Below are positions 1 to 5,834 of a stretch of DNA of 5,834 nt, one piece after another. The notes below the pieces were generated by a model. That model made no database searches, was not told the DNA's origin, and saw nothing but the letters and a program-made list of their open reading frames with translations. A program made the translations under genes and the position numbers. Origin of the DNA: Alphaproteobacteria bacterium (GTDB taxonomy: Bacteria; Pseudomonadota; Alphaproteobacteria; Micropepsales; Micropepsaceae); assembly GCA_026400305.1 (NCBI GenBank), contig JAPLPI010000188.1:1-5834 (forward strand), in the 5' to 3' direction. Within the stretch, counting starts at the first letter, position 1; each line of letters starts with the position of its first letter.

Positions 1-1133
1 GCAGCTTCAGCAAGAATGTTTCAAGCGGCGTGGATACCTATGACGAGCGCCAGCCCCTGGGTGTGGTCGCCGGAATTACGCCATTCAACTTCCCCGTTAT
101 GGTGCCGCTGTGGATGATGCCCATGGCGCTGGCCTGCGGGAACAGCTTCATCCTCAAGCCGTCGGAGCGCGATCCCTCGGCGCCCAACCTGCTTTATGAA
201 CTATGGCGCGAAGCGGGATTGCCCGACGGCGTGCTCAATGTCGTCCATGGCGGCAAGGCAGCAGTGGACGCCATCCTGGATCATCCGGGCATCGCTGCGG
301 TGAGCTTTGTCGGCTCCACCCCCATCGCGAGCCACGTATATACCCGCGGCTGCGCCAGCGGAAAGCGCGTGCAGGCGCTGGGCGGGGCCAAGAACCATCT
401 GGTGGTGATGCCCGATGCCGACCTGGACCAGGTGGCCGATGCGCTGATGGGCGCCGGCTATGGCTCGGCCGGCGAGCGCTGCATGGCGGTGTCGGTGGCG
501 GTTCCCGTGGGCGAAAAAACCGCTGACGCGCTGATCTCAAAATTAAAGCCGCGCGTTGCAGCCTTGAAGGTCGGACCGGCCAATGATGCAGGCGCCGAGA
601 TGGGCCCCTTGGTTACCGCTGCGCATCGCGACAAGGTGTCTTCTTATATCGACGCCGGCGCCGCGGCGGGCGCGGACGTGGTGGTGGATGGTCGCGGGCT
701 GAAGTTGCAAGGTTATGAAAAGGGTTTCTGGCTGGGTGGCACCTTGCTGGACCGCGTTACCCCCGACATGAGCGTCTACAAGGACGAGATCTTCGGACCG
801 GTACTATCTGTGGTGCGCGCGGTCGGCTACGACCAGGCGGTGGAGCTGATCAATGCCAACCCCTTCGCCAACGGCACCGCCTTGTTCACCCGCGACGGCG
901 ATGCCGCCCGCGATTTCGCGGAGCGCATCCAGGTCGGCAGGGTTGGCATCAATGTCCCCATCCCCGTGCCGGTGGGCTATCATTCCTTCGGCGGCTGGAA
1001 ATCTTCGCTGTTCGGGTCGCATGGCGTCTATGGCCCCGAAGGCGTAAACTTCTATACAAGGCTGAAGACGGTAACCTCGCGCTGGCCGGCCGGCATCCGG
1101 TCCGGGGCACAGTTCCACTTCACCGAGCGGTGA
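1..1133 (+). CDS. mmsA: Methylmalonate-semialdehyde dehydrogenase (CoA-acylating), 5'-truncated by window edge
   Basis: Cytoplasmic aldehyde dehydrogenase that oxidises methylmalonate (and malonate) semialdehyde with NAD and CoA to propionyl-CoA (or acetyl-CoA) and CO2, in valine or inositol breakdown. The reading frame is open from base 3, giving 376 visible residues; the family is about 500, so about 125 N-terminal residues lie upstream. The GTG at 30 is internal, because the family-like segment [19 protein letters not shown] runs through it. Motifs in order: [30 protein letters not shown] (cofactor-binding region), [21 protein letters not shown], then [10 protein letters not shown] with the catalytic Cys codon at 480-482, [11 protein letters not shown] and [20 protein letters not shown]. 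The usual aldehyde dehydrogenase ELGGK base is replaced by LGGAKNH; loss of the general-base Glu is known in this CoA-dependent subfamily. The gene ends with TGA at 1131-1133. It is complete at the 3' end and looks functional. Family assignment is confident; the choice between valine and inositol pathways cannot be made here. Confidence 0.93.
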   Translation, partial: SFSKNVSSGVDTYDERQPLGVVAGITPFNFPVMVPLWMMPMALACGNSFILKPSERDPSAPNLLYELWREAGLPDGVLNVVHGGKAAVDAILDHPGIAAVSFVGSTPIASHVYTRGCASGKRVQALGGAKNHLVVMPDADLDQVADALMGAGYGSAGERCMAVSVAVPVGEKTADALISKLKPRVAALKVGPANDAGAEMGPLVTAAHRDKVSSYIDAGAAAGADVVVDGRGLKLQGYEKGFWLGGTLLDRVTPDMSVYKDEIFGPVLSVVRAVGYDQAVELINANPFANGTALFTRDGDAARDFAERIQVGRVGINVPIPVPVGYHSFGGWKSSLFGSHGVYGPEGVNFYTRLKTVTSRWPAGIRSGAQFHFTER

Positions 1134-1164
1134 ACCCAAGCATCCGTAAGAGCGTTTTGACGAT

Positions 1165-1407
1165 ATGAAAGTACTTCCTGCCCTCGCCGTGCTGATTCCC
1201 ACCATCTCACCTGTCCTGGCGCAGACGGCCTTCTGTCCCTAAGGCCAGAGCTGCAACGGCAATCCGGCGGCGCCGTTTCCCGTGATCAATCTGCTCCAAG
1301 GCTTGAGCAACCTGTTGCCCAAGCCGCAGCAGCAACCGCCTTCCCCGCCGGTCGCTTATGCGCTCATCGCCACGCCGCCGCCGGTGATGCCGGCGACCAG
1401 TCCGTAA
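1165..1407 (+). pseudogene. Small secreted proline-rich protein gene with in-frame TAA at codon 26
   Basis: I do not recognise this protein. From ATG 1165 the frame reads a clear Sec signal peptide (MKVLPALAVLIPTISPVLAQT, probable cleavage after VLA), then AFCP and a TAA at 1240-1242. The same frame continues without another stop for 54 codons to TAA 1405-1407: GQSCNGNPAAPFPVINLLQG, a short hydrophobic LSNLL, then a Gln/Pro run (PKPQQQPPSPP) and a Pro/Ala-rich tail ending PATSP. By my count 45 of the 54 codons after the stop end in G or C, which is coding-like for this genome. The simplest reading is one 80-residue gene with a nonsense mutation (for example CAA to TAA, restoring CPQGQSC with two cysteines). 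Other possibilities are readthrough, a sequencing error, or a real 25-residue peptide. The ribosome site is weak (AAGAG at 1148-1152, 12 bases before ATG). The gene starts 31 bases after mmsA, so it may be cotranscribed with it. Confidence 0.5.
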
Positions 1408-1460
1408 GCGGACCGTAAAGCCGCATTCTCCCGCTTTGTGAAGTTCCCGCCCTCGGCTAG

Positions 1461-1505
1461 TGTTCGCCCGCTTCCGCGCGGCAACGCGCCTGCGGGGCGG
1501 AAACA
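1461..1505 (+). promoter_or_regulatory. Hairpin with GCAA loop in the leader of the PQQ dehydrogenase gene
   Basis: This lies in the 113-base gap 1408-1520, which has no gene. An inner 5-bp stem GCGCG (1476-1480) pairs with CGCGC (1485-1489) around a GCAA tetraloop of the stable GNRA type. An outer stem CCCGC (1467-1471) pairs with GCGGG (1492-1496). As an alternative outer pairing, TGTT plus CGCCC (1461-1469) can pair with GGGCG (1495-1499) and AACA (1502-1505), leaving GA bulged. It ends five bases before the AGGA ribosome site (1510-1513) of the gene starting at 1521, so it could affect translation. No T-run follows, so it is not a standard rho-independent terminator. The pairing is seen directly; a role is inference, and GC-rich DNA gives such stems by chance. 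Confidence 0.35.
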
Positions 1506-1520
1506 CTCCAGGACTTTGAC

Positions 1521-3328
1521 ATGCGGGCCTTGACCAGACGTTTGATGCTTTCCACCACGGCCGCCGGCGTGGCGCTGGCCGCCCTGCCCGTCACTGCCCA
1601 GACGCCAACTCCGACCGATACCGACTGGCCAACTTACGGCGGCAACCTCGCCTATTGGCGCTACAAGGCGCTGGACCAAATCAATGCGTCCAACTTCAAC
1701 CAGCTGCAGATCGCCTGGCAGTTCAAGACCGAGAACCTGGGCAGCCGCCCCGAATTTATTCTGCAATGCACGCCACTAGTGGTCAAAGGACGGCTGTTCG
1801 CCACCGCCGGTTCGCGGCGCGATGTCATCTGCCTAGACCCCGCCAGCGGCGAGCAGCTTTGGATGCATCGCGCGCCCAATGAAGGCTTGCGCGCCAGCAA
1901 TGCGCCGCGCCAATTGTCAGGCCGCGGCGTCGGCTATTGGAGCGAGGGCGACAAGGAACGCATCTTGTACGTCACCATCGGCTATCAGCTGATATCGCTG
2001 GACGCAAAAACCGGCATCCCCGATCCGAACTTCGGCACCAATGGCATCGTCGACCTGAAACTTAACGACGACCAGGCACTGGACCTGGACCGTGCCGATA
2101 TCGGTCTGCACAGCGCACCAACCATCGCCAAGGGCGTGGTGATCATCGGCGCCGCCCACACCGCCGGCAACACACCGCAGGTGAAAAACAACGTGAAGGG
2201 CTATGTCCGCGGCTTTGACGTGAAGACCGGCAAGCGGCTGTGGATCTTCCACAACATCCCCATGAAAGGCGAGTTCGGTTACGAGACCTGGCTGAAGCCC
2301 GGGAGCGCCGAAGCCGCCGGCAATGCGGGCGACTGGGCGCAGATTTCCGCCGACGAGGAGCTTGGGCTGGCCTATCTGGGTATCGAGCTGCCCACCGGCG
2401 ACCAGATGGGCTTTTATCATCCGGGCAACAGCCTGTTCAGCGAGAGCGTGGTGGCGGTGGACATCCTCACCGGCAAGCGCAAATGGCATTACCAGCTAAT
2501 CCATCACGGCCTGTGGGACTATGACATCTGCGCGGCCGCGATCCTGTGCGACATCCCGCACAATGGAAAAATCGTGAAGGCGCTGGCCCAGCCCACCAAG
2601 CAGAGCTTCCTCTATGTGCTGAACCGCGAGACCGGCGAGCCGATCTGGCCGATCGTCGAGCGCAAGGTCATTCCGGGCGATGTGCCCAGCGAGTGGTATT
2701 CCAAGACCCAGCCCATACCCACCAAGCCACCGGCCTTCGACCGCCAGGGCGTCACCAAGGACGACCTGATCGATTTTACGCCGGAGCTGCGGCAGAAGGC
2801 GATGGCGGTGGCCAGCCATTACAAGCTGGGTCCACTTTACACCGCCCCGATCATGGAAAAGCCGGAAGGCCCGTTCGGGGTCATCAACCTGCCAGGCTAT
2901 ATCGGCGGCATAAACTGGCCGGGCGGCTCCTACGATCCGGAGACACACACGGTCTACACCTATTCCCAGACCAATCCGCTCACCATCGGCGGCATCATCC
3001 CCAATCCAGATCACACCAAGGGCGCTTTCGATTACGTCCATGCCAACCTGCCGCCGCAAAATGGTATCAAGGTGGGCGATCTGACGGTGGACGGACTGCC
3101 GCTGATCAAGCCGCCATACGGGCGCATCACCGCCACCAACCTAGAGAGCGGCACCCAGAGCTGGACCGTGGCACATGGCGAGACGCCGGACTTCATCCGC
3201 AACCATCCAGCACTGAAGGGAGTGAAGATTCCGCGGACCGGAATGATGGGCAAGATCGCGCCGCTGACCACCAGGAGCCTGGTGATGGCTTCACCAGCGA
3301 ATTCATCGCCTTCAAGCTGCCGGGATGA
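1521..3328 (+). pseudogene. PQQ-dependent dehydrogenase (quinoprotein glucose dehydrogenase type), C-terminal deletion and frameshift
   Basis: Periplasmic eight-bladed quinoprotein that would oxidise a sugar or alcohol using PQQ and pass electrons to ubiquinone. ATG 1521 follows AGGA (1510-1513) at 7 bases. Residues 1-27 are a signal peptide with twin arginines (LTRRLMLSTTAAG; probable cleavage near VTA-QT). The mature part begins DWPTYGGNLAYWRYKALDQI, typical of the family. HHGLWDYD has Asp333 and PTKQ has Lys360; their 27-residue spacing equals that of Asp466 and Lys493, which from memory are key residues in E. coli Gcd. The frame is family-like to KIAPLTTRSLVMA (residue 590, about base 3290). 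The expected last propeller section of about 60 residues is then absent, and the usual C-terminus (TSEFIAFKLPG, stop TGA 3326-3328) appears in another frame. The missing length must be 3n+1 bases, so this is a deletion, not a simple one-base slip. Without repair the frame runs on to 4187 through antisense sequence. Family assignment is confident; loss of function is inferred. Confidence 0.85.
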
Positions 3329-3331
3329 GAA

Positions 3332-3425
3332 GCGGTTCGCCAAAGGCGAACGAGCAGGTCCAGTGGACCTGCGAGAGCGACGAACACCGCGATCTTGGGC
3401 GAGCGGCCGGGCGCAGCCACCCGGA
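3332..3425. repeat. Palindromic intergenic element between convergent genes; possible bidirectional terminator
   Basis: It fills the gap between the stop at 3328 and the convergent stop at 3432. Two perfect stem-loops stand two bases apart: GTTCGCC (3335-3341), loop AAA, GGCGAAC (3345-3351); and GCAGGTCC (3354-3361), loop AGT, GGACCTGC (3365-3372). GCGG (3332-3335) can pair with CCGC (3387-3390) to enclose both stems as a branched fold, although its last base overlaps the first stem. A third stem CCGGG (3407-3411) with CCCGG (3420-3424) follows. There are no T-runs, so intrinsic termination is doubtful. Translation of one frame reads GSPKANEQVQWT, a string I recall from spurious ORFs in alphaproteobacterial intergenic DNA, which suggests a dispersed REP/RIME-like repeat. 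The stems are seen directly; the repeat identity is from memory and unverified. Confidence 0.6.
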
Positions 3426-3431
3426 GTTCTG

Positions 3432-4757
3432 CTACTTCGCCGGCACGAGCTTCAGCAGCTCGCCGGTGGCCGGCGTAGTTTCGGTAATGGAGGTGCCGCC
3501 GCTGTCGGTCAGGACATAAATCGCGCCATCCGATCCCATGCGCACATCGCGGATGCGCGCCTTGCGATCGCCCAGCAGGATTTCTTCTTCGACTACCTTG
3601 CCATCCACCAGCTTTATGCGGTCCAGCTGACGGCCATTCAGCATGCCGACAAAGGCACTCCCGGCCCAGGCCTTGGACTTGCCAGTGTAGAATGCCAAGC
3701 CACCGGGCGCGGTGGAAGGCGACCAATAATAAACCGGCTGCTCCATACCGGCTTTGGCCACTTCGCCGTCACCGATGGCCGCGCCACGATAGTCGATGCC
3801 ATGGCTGATGACAGGCCAGCCGTAATTGGCGCCCTTCTCGATCAGGTTGAGTTCGTCGCCGCCGCGCGGACCATGTTCGACCTCATAGAGGCCACCATCG
3901 GGCGCAAAGGCCAAGCCTTCCTGACTGCGAAAGCCGATCGCCCAGATTTCCGGCAAGGCGCCCGGCGTGCCGATAAAGGGATTGCCCGGCGCCGGTGCGC
4001 CATCCTTGGTAATGCGGATCACCTTGCCCAGATGCGTGTCCAGATACTGCGCCACCGGCCAGGGACGCGGGCCGGCATTGTCGCGGTCGCCGATGGTTAC
4101 ATAGAGATATCCGTCGGCGCCGATGGCGATGCGCCCGCCGGTCTTGGTGCCCGCCGCCAATGTCTGGTCGTTGGGCGCGAAGGGTGAAGTCTTGATCAGC
4201 ACCTTCACATCGCGGATGGCGCCGCCCGCCTCGTCCAGCACGGCGCGCGCCACGGCGGTGCTGTAGACCGTTTTGTCAAGATATTCAAAGTAGGTGAAAT
4301 AGATGGTGTGGTTGGTGGCGAAAGCCGGGTCTAGCACCACGTCCAGAAACCCCGTCATCGGCGTGGAAACGTGCAGACCCTCCAGACCGGTCAGGGGCGC
4401 GCCCACGCCATCCTTGCCGACGATGCGGAAGGCGCCGGGCAACCGCTCGGTCACCAACAGCTTGCCATCCGGCAACAGCGCGCTGGCCCAGGCCGCATGC
4501 AGCTGGTTGGTGAGCACCGTCACCTTGAAATCGGTGGCATGGTGGAAGGGTGCCCGGGTTTGCTGGGGGAACTGGCGCGTGTCGGCCTTCTTCTCCGGCA
4601 CGCGGGCGTCGACCGGCTGGCCCTCGGTGCTGCCATAGGTTGGGGTGCGCGGCAGGCCACCCGCATTATAGGCGGGCGGCTGCGCCGGCGCCGGCGTCTG
4701 AGCGAATACGGCAGCGGGCGTCGCGGAAAGAAGCAGCGCAAGTACCTGGCGTTTCAT
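3432..4757 (-). CDS. Secreted PQQ-dependent sugar dehydrogenase (aldose sugar / sorbosone dehydrogenase-like)
   Basis: Periplasmic six-bladed beta-propeller of the soluble glucose dehydrogenase / YliI family, expected to oxidise aldoses or related aldehydes with PQQ and Ca2+. It is 441 residues long. The start is ATG at 4757-4755 because GAGGGGG (4769-4763) lies 5 bases upstream and the protein then opens with a signal peptide, MKRQVLALLLSATPAAVFA, cleaved before QTPAP. A Pro-rich linker (to about residue 75) leads to the propeller: LHAAWASALLPDGKLLVTER (86-105), TGGRIAIGADGYLYVTIGDR (206-225), IWAIGFRSQEGLAFAPDGG (271-289) and EHGPRGGDELN (294-304, the PQQ/Ca region), then NYGWP. The frame ends LKLVPAK with TAG at 3434-3432. 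Two positions are unusual: the family HxGGR motif reads KTGGR (Lys205 in place of the catalytic His), and GxRNPQG reads GFRSQEG. Substrate is unknown. It is convergent with the damaged PQQ gene and divergent from a lipoprotein gene. An upstream in-frame extension to 4952 exists but is not supported. Confidence 0.9.
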   Translation of the reverse strand: MKRQVLALLLSATPAAVFAQTPAPAQPPAYNAGGLPRTPTYGSTEGQPVDARVPEKKADTRQFPQQTRAPFHHATDFKVTVLTNQLHAAWASALLPDGKLLVTERLPGAFRIVGKDGVGAPLTGLEGLHVSTPMTGFLDVVLDPAFATNHTIYFTYFEYLDKTVYSTAVARAVLDEAGGAIRDVKVLIKTSPFAPNDQTLAAGTKTGGRIAIGADGYLYVTIGDRDNAGPRPWPVAQYLDTHLGKVIRITKDGAPAPGNPFIGTPGALPEIWAIGFRSQEGLAFAPDGGLYEVEHGPRGGDELNLIEKGANYGWPVISHGIDYRGAAIGDGEVAKAGMEQPVYYWSPSTAPGGLAFYTGKSKAWAGSAFVGMLNGRQLDRIKLVDGKVVEEEILLGDRKARIRDVRMGSDGAIYVLTDSGGTSITETTPATGELLKLVPAK

Positions 4758-4762
4758 AAATT

Positions 4763-4769
4763 CCCCCTC
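4763..4769 (-). promoter_or_regulatory. Strong ribosome binding site deciding the sugar dehydrogenase start
   Basis: On the minus strand GAGGGGG stands five bases (AATTT) before the ATG at 4757. It is a near-ideal purine-rich Shine-Dalgarno site, and the signal peptide begins right after it. This rules against the longer in-frame start at 4952. Confidence 0.8.
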
Positions 4770-4779
4770 ATTTTTTAGC

Positions 4780-4808
4780 ATTAAAGCCTCAGGAGGCTTG
4801 GCCCACAA
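4780..4808 (-). promoter_or_regulatory. Candidate sigma-70-type promoter for the sugar dehydrogenase gene
   Basis: On the minus strand TTGTGG (4808-4803) and TTTAAT (4785-4780) are separated by 17 bases. The -10 box matches TATAAT at five of six positions; the -35 box matches TTGACA only at TTG. A start of transcription about seven bases further on, near 4773, would give a leader of about 16 bases holding the ribosome site. The spacer contains a perfect palindrome. The match is by eye, and alphaproteobacterial promoters often depart from the E. coli consensus. Confidence 0.4.
4784..4799. repeat. Perfect inverted repeat, possible operator
   Basis: AAGCCTC (4784-4790) and GAGGCTT (4793-4799) are exact inverted copies around a two-base centre, AG. 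The repeat fills most of the spacer of the candidate minus-strand promoter and overlaps its -10 box by two bases, where a bound repressor would block RNA polymerase. It lies between the divergent start codons at 4757 and 4837, so it could affect both genes. No T-run follows on the plus strand, and only TTT on the minus strand. The AGGAGG inside it on the plus strand has no start codon at a useful distance. Confidence 0.45.
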
Positions 4809-4836
4809 GGGTAGCCGGAACCCAATCGGGCATGCG

Positions 4837-5133
4837 ATGCTTTTCCTGTTGGACAATAGACGGGATAAAAAAAAGAGATTTGCACTTGCTGCCGCCACCC
4901 TTCTGGCGGCCACCAGCCTTGGCGCCTGCGTGGGCCCGGAAGGCAATCCCAACGGCTCGCCCTATGCCAACGAGCAGGGCGGCACCATCGCGGTGAAGCC
5001 GGAAACGGTGGGCATGGCGACCTACGATCCCTATGCCACGCCGGCGCCTTTCGCCGACATGCGGATTGGCCAGCCCGCGATCAATCCGGCGCCGATGCCG
5101 CCGCTGACCCTCACGCCCCAAGGCGCACGTTAA
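4837..5133 (+). CDS. Small proline-rich lipoprotein, family not recognised
   Basis: The protein has a positively charged n-region (DNRRDKKKR), a hydrophobic stretch FALAAATLLAATSLGA, and a lipobox LGAC whose Cys codon is 4927-4929. This predicts cleavage by signal peptidase II and lipid anchoring in the envelope. The mature part is about 67 residues, rich in Pro, Gly and Ala (GNPNGSPYANEQGG, YDPYATPAPF, INPAPMPPLTLTP) and ends QGAR. I know no function for it. The start is uncertain. ATG 4837 gives 98 residues with an extra hydrophobic MLFLL in front of the charged region; TTG 4849 gives a more normal signal (MDNRRDKKKRFAL). Neither has a good ribosome site. TTG 4798 also lies in frame but sits in the palindrome. 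An eight-A run at 4867-4874 lies within the charged region. The gene is divergent from the sugar dehydrogenase and ends nine bases from the stop of the convergent monooxygenase gene. Confidence 0.65.
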   Translation: MLFLLDNRRDKKKRFALAAATLLAATSLGACVGPEGNPNGSPYANEQGGTIAVKPETVGMATYDPYATPAPFADMRIGQPAINPAPMPPLTLTPQGAR

Positions 5134-5142
5134 GGGCGCCAG

Positions 5143-5834
5143 CTAGAATATCCGACTGAGGATTTCGAACGATTTGCGCCGCGCGACGTGATCGAAGATT
5201 TGCGCTGCAATGATGATCTCGTCCGGACGATAGCGGTTGATGAAGTCCGCCACGCCTTTCTTCACCGTCTCCGGCCCGCCCACCACCGAATGGCGGAAGA
5301 AATTTTGCAGCAAGGCCCGGCGCTGAGGGTCCAGGCTTTGCTCATAATTCAGGATGGGTGGCACCAGCGGTGCGTCATTGGCGGCCAGCGCCGTCGAGAA
5401 CAGAAGCCGCGCCTCTTCATCTGTATCGGCCGCCACCACCGTCAGCGACAGCATCACCCTGGGATTGTCTAGATGGGCCGAGGGCACGAACCGCCCTCGA
5501 TAGGTGGCCAACGCCACTTCCATCGCATCGGGCGCAAAATGGGCCGCAAAGGCAAATGGCAACCCCATGGTCGCGGCAAGCTGCGCGCCGCCGGCGCTGG
5601 AAGACAATATCCACACTGGCACCTGCGACCCTTCGCCCGGAATGGCGCGCACTTTCTGGCCAGGCGCAGCAGGTGCGAGGAAGAACAGCAGCTCTTGCAC
5701 GTCGCGGGGAAACTCGGCCGCGTCGTTCGGCTGGCGGCGCAGCGCCTGCAAGGTGGCCGGATCATTGTTGATCCCGCGCCCCAGCCCCAGATCGATGCGG
5801 CCCGGATGCAGCGCCGCCAGGGTGCCGAACTGCT
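5143..5834 (-). CDS. LLM-class flavin-dependent oxidoreductase (luciferase-like monooxygenase), 5' end outside window
   Basis: TIM-barrel flavin-dependent enzyme of the bacterial luciferase superfamily, probably using FMNH2 supplied by a reductase, cytoplasmic, substrate unknown. The frame is open to the window edge: 229 residues are visible from base 5832, against about 330 in the family, so about 100 N-terminal residues are missing. It begins QFGTLAALHPGRIDLGLGRG, the superfamily's conserved barrel segment. Next come a variable loop (INNDPATLQALRRQPNDA), FPRDVQELLFFLAP, QVPVWILSSSAGGAQLAATM, GLPFAFAAHFAPDAM, VVAADTDEEARLLF and VVGGPETVKKGVADFINRY, ending DEIIIAAQIFDHVARRKSFE. This order matches the MsnO8-like subgroup. 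The loop after GLGRG lacks the APGTD common in that subgroup as I recall it. The gene stops at TAG 5145-5143, nine bases from the convergent lipoprotein stop. No terminator is evident between them. Confidence 0.88.
   Translation of the reverse strand, partial: QFGTLAALHPGRIDLGLGRGINNDPATLQALRRQPNDAAEFPRDVQELLFFLAPAAPGQKVRAIPGEGSQVPVWILSSSAGGAQLAATMGLPFAFAAHFAPDAMEVALATYRGRFVPSAHLDNPRVMLSLTVVAADTDEEARLLFSTALAANDAPLVPPILNYEQSLDPQRRALLQNFFRHSVVGGPETVKKGVADFINRYRPDEIIIAAQIFDHVARRKSFEILSRIF

Noticed and set aside
1145..1418. Three copies of CCGTAA (1145, 1402, 1413) around the small ORF
   Set aside because: Six-base matches with differing flanks; one is simply a Pro codon plus the stop. There is no regular spacing, so this is probably chance.
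1917..2489. Minus-strand open frame of 190 codons inside the PQQ dehydrogenase
   Set aside because: It lies opposite strongly family-like coding sequence and has no recognisable motif; long shadow frames are common at this GC content.
3329..4187. Continuation of the 1521 frame as a genuine C-terminal domain
   Set aside because: It is antisense to a well-supported gene, has low-complexity Arg/Ala/Gly composition, and follows a clear break in family similarity near 3290.
4860..4910. Minus-strand terminator: stem 4891-4897 with 4904-4910, then a run of eight T
   Set aside because: The 7-bp stem is perfect, but the T-run begins 16 bases after it, too far for intrinsic termination. The stem is explained by the repetitive Ala/Leu codons of the signal peptide.
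4758..4952. 65-residue N-terminal extension of the sugar dehydrogenase
   Set aside because: A strong ribosome site and a complete signal peptide begin at 4757; the extension also overlaps the lipoprotein gene on the other strand.
5122..5140. Stem GGCGC with GCGCC at the convergent 3' ends of the lipoprotein and monooxygenase genes
   Set aside because: Only five pairs with a nine-base loop and no T-run; expected by chance in GC-rich sequence.

Overview
The window looks like ordinary chromosomal DNA from a GC-rich Gram-negative bacterium, most likely an alphaproteobacterium. The base for this is the strong preference for G or C at third codon positions, exported proteins (one with a lipobox), the closest family resemblances, and an intergenic palindromic element of a kind I associate with that class. 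No mobile element, CRISPR array, tRNA or rRNA was seen. I did not find a convincing undescribed system. The interesting points are two damaged genes, one substituted active-site position and some intergenic structures.

Layout, left to right. Bases 1-1133 (+) are the 3' three quarters of a methylmalonate-semialdehyde dehydrogenase gene (mmsA), cut by the window edge. Bases 1165-1407 (+) hold a small secreted proline-rich ORF broken by an in-frame TAA at codon 26, with coding-like composition continuing after the stop. Bases 1408-1520 contain a branched hairpin (1461-1505) just before the next ribosome binding site. Bases 1521-3328 (+) encode a periplasmic PQQ-dependent glucose-dehydrogenase-type beta-propeller. 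It has lost roughly 60 codons near the C-terminus and changed frame there, so it is called a pseudogene; a naive caller would extend it to 4187 through the antisense of the next gene. Bases 3332-3425 form a dense palindromic intergenic element. Bases 3432-4757 (-) encode a second, structurally different PQQ enzyme, a secreted aldose-sugar/sorbosone dehydrogenase-like protein, convergent with the first. A candidate promoter with a perfect palindrome in its spacer lies at 4780-4808. Bases 4837-5133 (+) encode a small unrecognised lipoprotein, divergent from the sugar dehydrogenase. Bases 5143-5834 (-) are the C-terminal part of a luciferase-like flavin monooxygenase, cut by the window edge.

Functionally, the two PQQ enzymes would both oxidise sugars or related alcohols/aldehydes in the periplasm and pass electrons to the respiratory chain. 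With the first apparently broken, only the second may still work, and it has Lys where the family's catalytic His is expected. The mmsA and monooxygenase genes are cytoplasmic enzymes with no evident link to this pair. The orientation changes (+,+,+,-,+,-) mean there is no long operon here.
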